NCBI GenBank assembly: GCA_022827685.1
Contig: JAJEIH010000014.1
Location: 129,801 to 193,800, forward strand
Source of the DNA: Alphaproteobacteria bacterium
GTDB lineage: Bacteria; Pseudomonadota; Alphaproteobacteria; Bin95
DNA: 64,000 bases
Direction of reading: 5' to 3'
This document shows positions 24,585-34,259 of the stretch, in pieces. Each line of letters begins with the position of its first letter. The stretch's first letter is position 1. A model generated the notes under the pieces. The model did no database searches. It had not been told where the DNA came from and was given only the letters and a program-made list of their open reading frames with translations. The position numbers and the translations under genes were made by a program.

Positions 24585-25697
24585 ATGCTTGAGGGGACGG
24601 CTGACATCATCGTCATCGGCGGCGGCATGGTCGGCGCGGCGGCGGCGTACGGGCTCGCCGGCAAGGGGCTCGACGTGCTCATGCTCGACGAGGGCGATGA
24701 CGCCTTCCGGGCGGCGCGGGGCAATTTCGGGCTCGTCTGGGTGCAGACCAAGGGGTTCGGCCTGCAGCGCTACCAGGAGTGGTCGCAGGAATCGGCGGAC
24801 CTCTACACCGGATTCGCCGAGGAACTTGAGGACCTGACGGGCATCGACATCCATCATGAGCGGCCGGGCGGCGCAATCCTGTGCCTCGGCGACGGGGAGT
24901 GGGAGGCGCAGCGCCGGCTCAACGACGCCATGGCAGACCAGGGCGGCGGCTACCACGCCCGGATGGTCGAGCGCGCCGAACTGGAGCGGATGGCTCCGGA
25001 CGTCCGTTTCGGGCAGGAGGTCGTGGGCGCGTCCTTTTCGGAAAAGGACGGCCATTGCGGGCCGCTCTACCTGCTGCGCGCCCTTCACGCCGGCTTCAGG
25101 GCGAGAGGCGGACGCTACCGGCCCGGCGCGCGGGTGCGCAGCATCCGGCGCGGCTTCCGGGTGGAGACGGACGCCGGCGCATTCGAGGCCCCGAAGCTGC
25201 TGCTGGCGGCAGGCAACGGCATTCCGCCGCTGGCGGCGCAGGTCGGCCTGAATGTGCCGACCGTGCCGGAACGCGGCCAGGTGCTGGTGACCGAGCGGGT
25301 GGAACGGTTCATGCCGATGCCGATGGGCAATCTCCGCCAGACGGCGGAAGGGACGGTGATGATCGGCGCGACGCAGGAAAGCGTCGGCTTCGACACCGGC
25401 ACCACGCTGGAAGCGGCGCGCGGGCTGGCTCAGCGCGCCATTCGCGCCCTTCCCGCGCTCGAACGGCTAAGGCTGGTGCGGAGCTGGGCGGCGCTCAGGG
25501 TCATTCCCCCGGACCGCTGCCCGATCTATGACGAGTCGGAAAGCCATCCCGGCGCCTTCGTCGCCACCATGCACAGCGGCGTCACGCTCGCCGCCGTCCA
25601 CGCCGCCCGCCTGCCGGACTGGATTGCCGAGGGCAGGGCGCCGGACGGGTTCGAAGCCTTCAGCGCGCGGAGGTTCGATGTTCCGGCGGCTGCCTGA
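24585..25697 (+). CDS. DAO-type FAD oxidoreductase, HcnC-like subunit
   Basis: The 370-residue D-amino-acid-oxidase-fold protein has an N-terminal dinucleotide site (IIVIGGGMVGAAAAYGLAGK), LMLDEGDDAFRAARGNFGLVW, and a C-terminal FVATMHSGVTLAAVHAA region. Followed by a small [2Fe-2S] protein and a disulfide-oxidoreductase-like subunit, it matches the three-component heteromers HcnABC (glycine to HCN), opine oxidases (Oox/Nox) and D-hydroxyproline dehydrogenases. It would be the amine-oxidising subunit; the substrate cannot be told by eye. The ATG at 24585 starts the Rossmann fold directly. It overlaps the next gene by 20 nt. Confidence 0.82.
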   Translation: MLEGTADIIVIGGGMVGAAAAYGLAGKGLDVLMLDEGDDAFRAARGNFGLVWVQTKGFGLQRYQEWSQESADLYTGFAEELEDLTGIDIHHERPGGAILCLGDGEWEAQRRLNDAMADQGGGYHARMVERAELERMAPDVRFGQEVVGASFSEKDGHCGPLYLLRALHAGFRARGGRYRPGARVRSIRRGFRVETDAGAFEAPKLLLAAGNGIPPLAAQVGLNVPTVPERGQVLVTERVERFMPMPMGNLRQTAEGTVMIGATQESVGFDTGTTLEAARGLAQRAIRALPALERLRLVRSWAALRVIPPDRCPIYDESESHPGAFVATMHSGVTLAAVHAARLPDWIAEGRAPDGFEAFSARRFDVPAAA

Positions 25698-25971
25698 GCG
25701 CAAGGCATCGGTCACGATAGAGATAGACGGCGAGCCGGTCTCCACCGCGCCCGGAGACAGCGTTGCGGCCGCGATGCTGGCGGCAGGCATTGCGGTATTT
25801 CGCCATGCGCCGGTCGATGGCGGGCTGCGCGGGCCCTGGTGCGCCATGGGCGTCTGTTTCGAATGCCTCGTCGAGATCGACGGCGAGCCCAACCGCCAGG
25901 CCTGCATGACGCCGGTGCGCGAGGGCCTGCGCGTCGCCCGCCGGACGGACGGGTCGGAGCCCGGGCGGTGA
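25678..25971 (+). CDS. Small [2Fe-2S]-binding protein, HcnA-like subunit
   Basis: The 97-residue protein has the cysteine set CAMGVCFECLVEIDG followed by a fourth Cys about 11 residues on (RQAC). This is the plant-type [2Fe-2S] pattern of the HcnA/OoxA N-terminal module. It would carry electrons between the FAD subunits encoded on either side. The ATG at 25678 lies inside the end of the preceding gene and has GGAGG 4 nt upstream. The stop overlaps the next start as GTGA. Three coupled cistrons argue for a stoichiometric complex. Confidence 0.83.
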   Translation: MFRRLPERKASVTIEIDGEPVSTAPGDSVAAAMLAAGIAVFRHAPVDGGLRGPWCAMGVCFECLVEIDGEPNRQACMTPVREGLRVARRTDGSEPGR

Positions 25972-27302
25972 GCGTCGATCTGGTTATCGTCGGCGCAGGG
26001 CCGGCGGGCATGGCGGCGGCCGTGGAGGCGGCGGAGCACGGCCTCTCCGTCACCGTCCTGGACGACCAGCCCGAGCCTGGAGGGCAGATTTATCGCGGGA
26101 TCGAGCGCGCGGGTCCCGAGCTCACCGCGATACTGGGCGAGGAATACGAAGCCGGGCGGGAGCTGGCCGCGGATTTCCGCAGCGCCCGCATCGACTATCT
26201 GCCGAACAGCGCCGTCTGGCGGCTCGACGCGGGCGCGCGGATTGCCTTCAGCCGGGAGGGTTCGGCTTCGACGGTATCCGCCCGCCGCGTGCTGATCGCG
26301 ACAGGAGCGATGGAGCGCCCGATGCCGATCCCCGGGGCCGAACGGCCGGGCGTGATGGGAGCCGGCGCCGCGCAGGTGTTGCTGAAGGCGTCCGGGCTGG
26401 TGCCGGCAGGGCGCATCGTGCTTGCGGGGTCGGGTCCGCTCCTGCTGCTTGTCGGCTGTCAATTGCTGGATGCCGGCGCCGAGGTCGCGGCGGTGCTGGA
26501 GACGACAGCCGGCGGCGACTATCTGGATGCCGCGCCGACATTGCCGCGCGCCCTGGCCGGCTGGCGCGACCTCGCCAGGGGTGTGGCGATGAAGCGCAGG
26601 CTGAGGCGCGCCGGCGTCGCGTTCCGGTCGGGCGTCAGGGGCCTCGCGGCGACCGGACAGTCGGTGCGGTTCGACGGCGGCGAGATCGCCTGCGACCTGC
26701 TGTTGCTGCATGAAGGCGTCGTCCCGCAGACGCATCTTTCGCGGCAGGCCGGCCTTGCGCATCGCTGGCGCCCGGAACAGCGCCACTGGGCGCCCGTCGC
26801 GGACGCGCTGGGCCGAACGGCGGAAGAGACCCTGCTGGTCGCAGGGGACGCCGGCGGTATTGCCGGCGCGCGGGCGGCTTCGCTTTCGGGCCGGGTCGCG
26901 GCCAGGCTCGCGGCCGGCGTGGATCCGGGACGGCTGATTGCCGCGCTGGACCGGGAACGCGCCATGCGGCCGCTGCTCGACCGCCTGTTCCGGCCGCACA
27001 CTGCCTTGCCTGCCGACGAAGCGCTGGTCTGCCGCTGCGAGAGCGTCACGGCGGGCGACATCCGCCAGGCGGTCCGCGACGGGGCGATGGGTCCGAACCA
27101 GCTCAAGGCCTTCGCCCGCGTCGGCATGGGCCCCTGCCAGGGCCGCATGTGCGGGCTCGCTGCCGCCGAAGTCATCGCCAGCGAGCGGGGCCTCCCGGTG
27201 GAGGAGGTCGGCAGCTTTCGCATACGCCCGCCGGTCAAGCCCGTTACTCTCGGCGAACTGGCTTCCATGGAGGGGGAGGCGGCGGACGCCGAAGCCCTCT
27301 GA
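25968..27302 (+). CDS. FAD/NAD(P)-binding oxidoreductase with BFD-like [2Fe-2S] domain, HcnB-like subunit
   Basis: The 444-residue protein has an N-terminal FAD site (LVIVGAGPAGMAAAVEAAEHG), a second nucleotide site (RIVLAGSGPLLLLVG, residues ~145-160), and a C-terminal BFD-like module. The latter has CRCESVTAGDIRQAV and CQGRMC, supplying four Cys ligands. This is the layout of HcnB, OoxA/NoxA and hydroxyproline dehydrogenase subunits. The GTG start at 25968 overlaps the stop of the preceding gene. No transporter of the amino-acid ABC type is adjacent, unlike many opine loci. Confidence 0.83.
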   Translation: MSVDLVIVGAGPAGMAAAVEAAEHGLSVTVLDDQPEPGGQIYRGIERAGPELTAILGEEYEAGRELAADFRSARIDYLPNSAVWRLDAGARIAFSREGSASTVSARRVLIATGAMERPMPIPGAERPGVMGAGAAQVLLKASGLVPAGRIVLAGSGPLLLLVGCQLLDAGAEVAAVLETTAGGDYLDAAPTLPRALAGWRDLARGVAMKRRLRRAGVAFRSGVRGLAATGQSVRFDGGEIACDLLLLHEGVVPQTHLSRQAGLAHRWRPEQRHWAPVADALGRTAEETLLVAGDAGGIAGARAASLSGRVAARLAAGVDPGRLIAALDRERAMRPLLDRLFRPHTALPADEALVCRCESVTAGDIRQAVRDGAMGPNQLKAFARVGMGPCQGRMCGLAAAEVIASERGLPVEEVGSFRIRPPVKPVTLGELASMEGEAADAEAL

Positions 27303-27392
27303 GGCCGCTTGCCCGCAATTGACCCGCAACCCGCTTCGCGCGAGAACCGCGAAGCCGCAATCGAAAATAGACGCAGCAGGAGGAAGGCCCCG

Positions 27393-28205
27393 ATGGGCGA
27401 CCGTTATGACGACTACCGCCGGACATTCGAGATCGACTGGCCCGAGGAGCGCGTTCTGCGCCTGACCCTCAACAAGCCCGAGACCTACAACTCGCTCGAC
27501 TCTAACGGCCATCGCGACATGACCTATATCTGGCGCGATATCGACCAGGACCGCGATGTCTCGGCGGTCATCCTGACCGGCAAGGGCAGGGCCTTCTCGT
27601 CCGGCGGCGACTTCTCGATGATCCGCAAGAACATCGACAGTTACGACGACCGCGTGCGCGCCTGGAAGGAAGCCCGCGACCTCGTTTACAACATCATCGA
27701 TTGCTGCAAGCCCACGGTTTCGGCGCTGAACGGGGTTGCCGTTGGCGCCGGCCTCGTTGCGGGATTGCTCTGCGACATATCCATCGCCGGCAAGTCGGCG
27801 CGCATCATCGACGGCCACACCCGGCTCGGCGTCGCTGCCGGCGACCATTCGGTCATCAACTGGCCGCTGCTTTGCGGCATGGCGAAAGCGAAATACTACC
27901 TGATGCTCTGCGAGTCGGTTTACGGCGAGGAAGCCGAGCGGATCGGGCTGGTATCGCTCTGCGTCGAGGACGACGAGTTGCAGGACAAGGCGCTCGAAGT
28001 CGCGGCCAAGCTCGCCAGGGGAGCGCCGAGCGCCATCCGCTGGACCAAATATGCGCTGAACAACTGGTACCGCTCGATGGGGCCGGCCTACGACGCCTCG
28101 ACCGCGCTTGAAATGCTGGGCTTCACCGGGCCGGAAGTCGAGGAAGGCCTGGCGGCGCATCTGGAGAAGCGGGCGCCGAAGTTCGATCCCGAATCCTCTG
28201 CCTGA
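27393..28205 (+). CDS. Enoyl-CoA hydratase/isomerase family protein
   Basis: The 270-residue crotonase-fold protein has oxyanion-hole segments [14 protein letters not shown] (residues ~65-78) and [20 protein letters not shown] (residues ~111-130). The acidic residue usual at the second catalytic position is not obvious ([13 protein letters not shown]), so the precise reaction is uncertain. It lies 90 nt after the HcnB-like gene, with a strong AGGAGG site 9 nt before its ATG, so it may be part of the same operon or separately expressed. Confidence 0.8.
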   Translation: MGDRYDDYRRTFEIDWPEERVLRLTLNKPETYNSLDSNGHRDMTYIWRDIDQDRDVSAVILTGKGRAFSSGGDFSMIRKNIDSYDDRVRAWKEARDLVYNIIDCCKPTVSALNGVAVGAGLVAGLLCDISIAGKSARIIDGHTRLGVAAGDHSVINWPLLCGMAKAKYYLMLCESVYGEEAERIGLVSLCVEDDELQDKALEVAAKLARGAPSAIRWTKYALNNWYRSMGPAYDASTALEMLGFTGPEVEEGLAAHLEKRAPKFDPESSA

Positions 28206-28234
28206 CCGCCGGTTCCTGAGGACGGCTCCGCCGC

Positions 28235-29752
28235 GTGTTTTCGACCCGCAACCGCCCGGCGGCGGGGCCGTTCACACGCGCGGAAACCGCGACGATAACC
28301 ATACCGGTGCTGGCGGCCTCGCTGCTGCACTCGGTCAATATGAGCACCGCCTATGTCGCCCTGCCGTCCATGCAGGGCAATCTCTCGGCGACCCCGGACC
28401 AGATCGGCTGGGTGGTGACGGCCTTCATCGTCGCCTCGGCTCTCGGCACGACCGTTTCCGGCTGGCTCGCGGTCAAGTTCGGGCGGCGGCTCGTGTTCCT
28501 CTGGTCCATCGCCGCTTTCACCGTCACGGCGATGCTCTGCGCCTCGGCGGACAGCCTGGAAGAGCTGGTCCTTTTCCGCGCCCTGCAGGGCTTCGGCAGC
28601 GCGCCCCTGCTGCCGATCAGTCAGGCGATCATGCTCGACACCTACCCGCGCAGCCGGCACGGCTTCGCCATGTCGATCTGGTCGATGGGCATGATCCTGG
28701 GACCGGTTGCGGGGCCGACCGTGGGCGCCCTGCTCACCGAGTTCTACGGCTGGCGCTATGTGTTCTTCATCAATGTGCCGCTCGGCTGCATCGCCTTTCT
28801 CGGCATCTGGATGACCACGCCGGAGACCGAGAAGCGCGGCATCTCGCTCGACTGGATCGGTCTCGTAACGCTCGCTGTCGGAGTGGCCTGCCTCCAGCTT
28901 GTCCTGGACCGGGGCGAGAGGCAGGACTGGTTCAGTTCTCCTGAGATCATCGCGGAGGCCGTGATCGCCGGGCTTTGCCTTTACCTCTTCATCGCCCACT
29001 CGCTCACTGCGCGGTCTCCCTATATCGACCTCGCCATTTTCCGCGACCGGAACTTCGCCGTCGGGCTGGCGCTGATTTTCGTCTTCGGCGTCACGGTGTT
29101 CGCCAGCATGTTCCTGCTGCCGCTGTTCCTGCAGAACATTCAGGGCTATCCCGTGCTGGCCGCCGGCTGGGTCTTGTCGGCCCGGGGCATCGGCACTGGC
29201 ATCGCGATGTTCCTGGCGGGCGTGCTGGCGAACCGCGTCGCCGGCAAATACCTGATCCTCGCCGGCCTTGCCGCCGTTGGAATCTCCAACGTGTGGATGA
29301 CCCGGTGGAACCACCAGGTCGAAGCCGCCGAAATCGTCTGGGCGACGGTGCTGAACGGCGCTGGAATGGGCCTGATGTGGGTATCACTCACAACCGTCAC
29401 CTTCTCGACGCTCGCCCAGCGCTACCGCACCGAGGCGGCGGCGCTCTTCGCGCTGATACGGTCCATAGGCGCGTCTATGGGCACCTCCATCGTCGTCGCC
29501 GTGCTCACGCGCAGCGCCCAAGCGAACTATACGGCGTTGAAGGACTTCGTTTCGAATTACAGCGAGGCGCTCAGGCTTTCGCCCTGGGACCTCGGCAGCG
29601 AGGCAGCGGTGGCGGCGTTGCGTAGGGAAGTGCTGCTTCAGGCGGAGACCATCGCCTTCGTCAACGACTTCGCCTTGTTGGCGATCACGATCGCCGCCGC
29701 CGCCCCGCTCGTGCTGCTGCTGCGCAAGCCGGGCAGGGGAGCGGGCGAATGA
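28235..29752 (+). CDS. MFS transporter, DHA2 (EmrB/QacA) family
   Basis: The 505-residue protein has about 14 transmembrane helices. Motif A-like GWLAVKFGRRLVF (after TM2) and motif C-like GMILGPVAGPTVGALL (TM5) are typical of the DHA2 drug:H+ antiporter family. A role in export of a toxic compound is likely; the compound is unknown. A GTG start at 28235 is used, with a weak ribosome site; a downstream methionine near residue 36 falls inside TM1 and is unlikely. It overlaps the next MFS gene by 4 nt (ATGA). Confidence 0.85.
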   Translation: MFSTRNRPAAGPFTRAETATITIPVLAASLLHSVNMSTAYVALPSMQGNLSATPDQIGWVVTAFIVASALGTTVSGWLAVKFGRRLVFLWSIAAFTVTAMLCASADSLEELVLFRALQGFGSAPLLPISQAIMLDTYPRSRHGFAMSIWSMGMILGPVAGPTVGALLTEFYGWRYVFFINVPLGCIAFLGIWMTTPETEKRGISLDWIGLVTLAVGVACLQLVLDRGERQDWFSSPEIIAEAVIAGLCLYLFIAHSLTARSPYIDLAIFRDRNFAVGLALIFVFGVTVFASMFLLPLFLQNIQGYPVLAAGWVLSARGIGTGIAMFLAGVLANRVAGKYLILAGLAAVGISNVWMTRWNHQVEAAEIVWATVLNGAGMGLMWVSLTTVTFSTLAQRYRTEAAALFALIRSIGASMGTSIVVAVLTRSAQANYTALKDFVSNYSEALRLSPWDLGSEAAVAALRREVLLQAETIAFVNDFALLAITIAAAAPLVLLLRKPGRGAGE

Positions 29753-30936
29753 AGTCCCGCCACCTGCTCTGGATCATGTGCAGCCATCTGGGACTCAACC
29801 TCATCGGCCTGCATGGGTTTCCCGCATTACTGCTGGATTTCATCGCCCGCTGGACGCTCTCGGAAAGCGAGGCCGGCTGGCTTGCCGGCGCGCCTTATCT
29901 GTCGTCGATTTTCGCCATCCTGGTCAGCATAGGGAGCGACCGCTTCGATGCGCGCCGGCTGGTGATCGCCGGCTCGGTGGCGAATGCCTCGGGCTTCCTC
30001 GGTTTCGCGCTTCTCGCGGAAGGATTCTGGTCGGGGCTCGGTTTCCGCCTTTTGCAAGGCATCGGTTTTGCGTGGATTTACATGCCCGGAGTCAAGGTCA
30101 TCGCCGACCGGACATTGCCCGGCGAGGAGGCGCGGGCGGGTGCGTTCTACATATCGACATTCCCGATTGCCGCGAGCTGCTCCTATGTCACGACCTACTG
30201 GCTGGATGCTGCGGTCGGCTGGCGGCTGGCCTTCGCATTTCCCGGCATCGCGGCGGTCTTGGCGGCCGTCCTTGTGTGGAGCCTGATCGCGCCGAAAGCG
30301 GCTTCAGGGGGCAGCGGCGCTTCCCTGGACCTTCGTCCGGTGTTCGCCAACCGGAATGCGGTGAAGGTGATCCTGGCGAATTTCTGCCATTCCATAGAGT
30401 TGCTGGCGCTCCGCAGCTGGATGGTCGCCTTTTTCGTGTTCGCCGCGACGACGGACGGCGGCGCGCCCGACTGGAACTGGCCGCTGCTCGCCATGGCGCT
30501 CACATTGCTCGGCGCGCCGACGGGCATGGTCGGTTCCTGGCTCGGCGCGCGCTTGGGAATGGCGCAGGTTTCGGCGCTGTCGCTGCTGTTGTCCGGTTCC
30601 GCGGCCTGTGTGGTCGGCTTTGCAGCGGATTGGCCGTTCTGGCTGCTTCTGCTCGGGCCGGTGCTGTTCCACAATCTATTCGTGCTGATGGATGCAGGCA
30701 CGCTGGCGGGCGGAATCATCGAGGTCAGCAGCCCCGAACTGCGCGGGCGGGCGCTCGCCCTCCACGCCTTCGCCAATTCGGCCGGCGCCTTTGTCGGACC
30801 GGCGCTGTTCGGAATCGTGCTGGAGACGACGGGCGGCGCGGGGTCCGTGAACGCCTGGGGATACGCTTTCGCCGCGGCCGGCGTCGTCGCCATTATGGGC
30901 GCGGTGTCGGCGGCCAGCGTGTCACGGCGGAAATAG
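29749..30936 (+). CDS. MFS transporter
   Basis: The 395-residue protein has about 12 hydrophobic helices. The TM2-TM3 loop SDRFDARRLVIAG corresponds to the MFS motif A region, and LLQGIGFAWIYMPGVKVIADR lies at TM4. It resembles the unassigned CynX/NimT-like and YbfB-like groups more than drug exporters. Its ATG overlaps the stop of the preceding DHA2 transporter, so the two unlike transporters are translated as a pair. It converges on anmK with a 15-nt overlap. Confidence 0.8.
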   Translation: MKSRHLLWIMCSHLGLNLIGLHGFPALLLDFIARWTLSESEAGWLAGAPYLSSIFAILVSIGSDRFDARRLVIAGSVANASGFLGFALLAEGFWSGLGFRLLQGIGFAWIYMPGVKVIADRTLPGEEARAGAFYISTFPIAASCSYVTTYWLDAAVGWRLAFAFPGIAAVLAAVLVWSLIAPKAASGGSGASLDLRPVFANRNAVKVILANFCHSIELLALRSWMVAFFVFAATTDGGAPDWNWPLLAMALTLLGAPTGMVGSWLGARLGMAQVSALSLLLSGSAACVVGFAADWPFWLLLLGPVLFHNLFVLMDAGTLAGGIIEVSSPELRGRALALHAFANSAGAFVGPALFGIVLETTGGAGSVNAWGYAFAAAGVVAIMGAVSAASVSRRK

Positions 30937-31965
30937 CCGTCCTGCCGCCATTGGCGCCGGGCAGCCGGTCGTGCCCGGAAAGCTCGCCGGCAGGTTTTTC
31001 AGCCGCCGGGCGGCCAGATAGGCGAATGCTTCCGCCTCCAGCGCATCTCCGTTCCAGCCAAGCGCCTCGGCCGGTTCAGCGGGACCGGGCAGGGCGGCCA
31101 TCAATACGGGATTGCGCCGTCCGCCGCCGGAGACGATCCAGCGCCGCGGCGGCTCGGGAAGCGGGGCGCGCGCTACCGCAGCGGCCGTGAAGGCCGTCAA
31201 AGTCGCGGCGCCGTCGGCCGGCGGGAGAGGCTCCAGCGGCGCGGACGAAAAACTTAGACGATCCAGGGACTTGGGCGGCGGCATGGCGAAATAGGGATCG
31301 TCGAGGAGTTGCTCCAATATCCCATTATCGACCCGGCCCCGGGCCGCCAGGCGCCCGTCCCGGTCCATGGGTAGGCCGGTATGCCGGCGGCACCAGTCGT
31401 CGAGAAGCGCGTTTCCGGGCCCCGTGTCGAAGGCGAGCATCCCGCCGTCCCGCCCGATCCAGGTGATATTTGCAACACCGCCGACATTGAGTACGGCTAT
31501 CGGCCCCTGCTCTCCGGCAAGGCGGGCGCGGTGGTAAACCGGCGCGAGCGGCGCGCCCTGGCCGCCGGCGGCCACATCGGCGCTGCGAAAGTCGGCGACG
31601 ACCGGAAGGCCGGTCTCCCGGGCGAGCCGTGCGGCGTCCCCGACCTGCAGGGTGAAGCGGTCCTCGGGGCGATGGTCCAGCGTGTGGCCGTGGAAGCCTA
31701 TAGCCCGCACGTCCCGTGCGCCGGTCCCGGCCAGAAGACGCCGGACGGCGCGGATATGCGCCTCCGTCACCACCGTTTCGGCGGCGCGCACCTTTTCCCG
31801 GTCGCCGGCGCCCAGCGCAGACCTGATCGTCTCCTTCTCTTGGTCTTCATAGGGCAGGGATATGAAGCCCCGGGGCCGGACCGCGTCTTCACCATCGGTC
31901 TCCAGCAGGGCCGCGTCCACACCGTCCATCGAGGTGCCGCTCATCAGGCCGATCACGAGGTCCAT
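30922..31965 (-). CDS. anmK: Anhydro-N-acetylmuramic acid kinase
   Basis: The 347-residue ASKHA-fold kinase has [16 protein letters not shown] at the N-terminus, [24 protein letters not shown] and [13 protein letters not shown]. These are hallmark AnmK motifs. It opens and phosphorylates 1,6-anhydro-MurNAc in cell-wall recycling. The ATG at 31965 has GGGAG 8 nt upstream and is preferred to a GTG three codons earlier. It diverges from tyrS across about 90 nt, an arrangement recalled as common in alphaproteobacteria. Confidence 0.94.
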   Translation of the reverse strand: MDLVIGLMSGTSMDGVDAALLETDGEDAVRPRGFISLPYEDQEKETIRSALGAGDREKVRAAETVVTEAHIRAVRRLLAGTGARDVRAIGFHGHTLDHRPEDRFTLQVGDAARLARETGLPVVADFRSADVAAGGQGAPLAPVYHRARLAGEQGPIAVLNVGGVANITWIGRDGGMLAFDTGPGNALLDDWCRRHTGLPMDRDGRLAARGRVDNGILEQLLDDPYFAMPPPKSLDRLSFSSAPLEPLPPADGAATLTAFTAAAVARAPLPEPPRRWIVSGGGRRNPVLMAALPGPAEPAEALGWNGDALEAEAFAYLAARRLKNLPASFPGTTGCPAPMAAGRLFPP

Positions 31966-32054
31966 GTCCACCACTCCCGCACTGCTTCCCGTTGCAGGGT
32001 TCCGGCTGCCGTGATAGACGGCCCGGCCCCTCCCGAACAGCGAGACCGATTGCC

Positions 32055-33296
32055 GTGCCGTCCTTTCTGGAGACCATTCGCGAACGCGGTTTCCTGCATC
32101 AATGCACAGACGCCGACGGGTTGGACTCGCTGTTGGGCGGACCGCCCGTGCCCGCCTATATCGGATTCGACTGCACGGCCGACAGCCTGCATGTCGGCTC
32201 GCTGGTGTCGATCATGCTGCTGCGCCGGTACCAGCAGGCGGGCCACAAGCCGATCGTGCTGATGGGCGGCGGGACGACCAAGGTCGGCGACCCGTCCGGC
32301 AAGGAGGAATCGCGCCCGCTGCTCCCCGACGAGCAGATTGCGTCCAACATGGCGGGCATAAGGCGCGTGTTCGAGAAGTTCCTGGCCTTCGGCGACGGGC
32401 CGTCGGACGCCGTCATGGTGAATAATGCCGACTGGCTGGACGGCCTTTCCTACATCCCCTTCCTGCGGGAGTACGGGCGGCATTTTTCCGTCAACCGCAT
32501 GCTTTCCATGGACAGCGTGCGCCTGCGCCTCGACCGGCAGCAACCGCTGAGTTTCCTCGAGTTCAACTACGCCGTTCTGCAATCTTACGACTTTATGGAA
32601 CTGGCGCGGCGTTTTGGATGCCGGCTGCAGATGGGCGGGTCGGACCAATGGGGCAATATCGTGAGCGGCATCGATCTCGGCCGCCGGGTCCAGGGGATGG
32701 AACTCTTCGGCCTGACAACGCCGCTGATCGAGACCGCAAGCGGTGCCAAGATGGGCAAGACGGCGAGCGGCGCCGTCTGGCTGAACGCCGAGCGCGTGTC
32801 GGCCTACGACTACTGGCAGTTCTGGCGTAACACCGAAGACGGCGATGTGGGCCGCTTCCTGCGCCTGTTTACCGAGTTGCCGATGGAAGAAATTGCGCGC
32901 CTGGAGGCGCTTGAAGGTCAAGAGTTGAACGATGCCAAGAAGGCGCTGGCTGACGCTGCAACCACACTTTGTCACGGCGGCGATGCCGCGCAGCAGGCAG
33001 CGGAGACGGCGCGGCGTACCTTCGAGCAGGGCGAGGCGGCGGCGGGATTGCCGGAGATAGAAGTGCCGCGTTCGGAACTGGAAGCGGGCATTCCGGCCTT
33101 TGCCTTGTTCCGGCGGGCGGGACTGGCCGACACCGGCGGCGCGGCGCGGCGGCTGATAAGGGGCGGCGGAGCGCGTCTGAATGACGAGCCGGTGGGCAAG
33201 GAAGAACGGCTTGTGGGTCTCGCCGATATGGAAGGTCTGGATGCGCTGAAGCTCTCCGCCGGCCGCAAACGTCATGTCCTTGTGAGAGCGGGCTGA
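32055..33296 (+). CDS. tyrS: Tyrosyl-tRNA synthetase
   Basis: The 413-residue class I aminoacyl-tRNA synthetase has the HIGH-like motif in [16 protein letters not shown], the tyrosine-binding [11 protein letters not shown] and the KMSKS-like [15 protein letters not shown]-terminal S4 RNA-binding domain follows ([17 protein letters not shown]). Length is normal. A GTG at 32055 places the family's N-terminal pattern [16 protein letters not shown] directly after the start; the ribosome site is weak. It diverges from anmK. Confidence 0.95.
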   Translation: MPSFLETIRERGFLHQCTDADGLDSLLGGPPVPAYIGFDCTADSLHVGSLVSIMLLRRYQQAGHKPIVLMGGGTTKVGDPSGKEESRPLLPDEQIASNMAGIRRVFEKFLAFGDGPSDAVMVNNADWLDGLSYIPFLREYGRHFSVNRMLSMDSVRLRLDRQQPLSFLEFNYAVLQSYDFMELARRFGCRLQMGGSDQWGNIVSGIDLGRRVQGMELFGLTTPLIETASGAKMGKTASGAVWLNAERVSAYDYWQFWRNTEDGDVGRFLRLFTELPMEEIARLEALEGQELNDAKKALADAATTLCHGGDAAQQAAETARRTFEQGEAAAGLPEIEVPRSELEAGIPAFALFRRAGLADTGGAARRLIRGGGARLNDEPVGKEERLVGLADMEGLDALKLSAGRKRHVLVRAG

Positions 33297-33314
33297 CGGC
33301 GCCGAAACGTGCGG

Positions 33315-34259
33315 CTACTCCGGCCGCGGCGACCGGAAGGCGGCGGCGGCGAGCCCTGCCAGGGCCGGCGCCGGTCGCGTGACGATGGCGCTCGGAATGG
33401 AGCGGAGGAACGTCTGGAATCTGCCCTTGTCCGCGAAACGGTCGAGATAGGCTGCGCGGTCGAAGCACGGGCCGAGGCGGGGCAGGATGCCACCGGAGAG
33501 ATAGACGCCTCCTTTCGCGGCGAAGACGAGCGCCAGGTCGGAGGCCGCCGTCGCCAGAAAGCGGCTGAAATGCCCCATAACCGCAACCGCCAGCGGCTCG
33601 CCGGCAGCGGCCCGCGCCGTGACCTCGGACGGTTCGGGCGCGGGTTCCCGGTTTCCGGAAAGGGTGCGGTAGAGCAACGCCAGTCCGGCGCCGGACACGA
33701 CCCGTTCCACCGAGACATGGCCGAACTCCTCACGGATTTCCGCCAGCAGCACGGCTTCGGTTTCGTTCGCGGCGGCAAGCGTCATATGCCCGCTCTCGCC
33801 GCAGACCGCCCGCCAGCCGCCGCCGGGCTCCGGAAGCAGGGCGGCGGCGCCGAATCCCGTGCCCGGACCGAGTACGACCTTCGGAGCGCGCGCATCGGGC
33901 CGAAAGGCGTTCCCGATCGGCGAGAGGTCATGCGCCCCGAGGGCGGGCAGGGACAGGGCCTTTGCTTCGAAATCGTTGAGAAGACAGGCCCGCTCGACGC
34001 CAAGGGTTTCGGCTATGGTAGCAGCGTCGATGATCCAGTCGCGGTTGGTCATGGCCGCGCGGCCCCCCGACACCGGCCCCGCGACCGCCACTGCTGCAAG
34101 GCCGATCCCGGTCTCGCCGAGATAGTGCCGCGCCGCGTCCTCGAAAGACGGGAAATCGTCGGCTGCGAACACGACCAGGGCCTCGGGCGGACCGCCATCC
34201 CGGCTCAGGGCGAACCGGATATTCGTGCCGCCGAGATCCGAGAGCAGCGCCAGGGTCAC
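33315..34259 (-). CDS. glk: Glucokinase
   Basis: The 314-residue bacterial Glk-family protein has LLSDLGGTNIRFALS (phosphate 1), WIIDAATIAETLG and LLNDFEAKALSLPAL with the catalytic Asp, GPGTGFGAAALLPE and ESGHMTLAAANETE. It phosphorylates glucose with ATP. The GTG start overlaps the otsA stop as GTGA. It is the last gene of the trehalose unit, so it is placed to phosphorylate glucose released by the GH15 enzyme. Confidence 0.92.
   Translation of the reverse strand: MTLALLSDLGGTNIRFALSRDGGPPEALVVFAADDFPSFEDAARHYLGETGIGLAAVAVAGPVSGGRAAMTNRDWIIDAATIAETLGVERACLLNDFEAKALSLPALGAHDLSPIGNAFRPDARAPKVVLGPGTGFGAAALLPEPGGGWRAVCGESGHMTLAAANETEAVLLAEIREEFGHVSVERVVSGAGLALLYRTLSGNREPAPEPSEVTARAAAGEPLAVAVMGHFSRFLATAASDLALVFAAKGGVYLSGGILPRLGPCFDRAAYLDRFADKGRFQTFLRSIPSAIVTRPAPALAGLAAAAFRSPRPE

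Noticed and set aside
25467-28160. 897-codon open frame on the minus strand
   Set aside because: It lies antisense to five well-supported genes, is Arg/Gly/Ala-rich without domain motifs, and exists because high-GC codon use keeps the opposite frame open.
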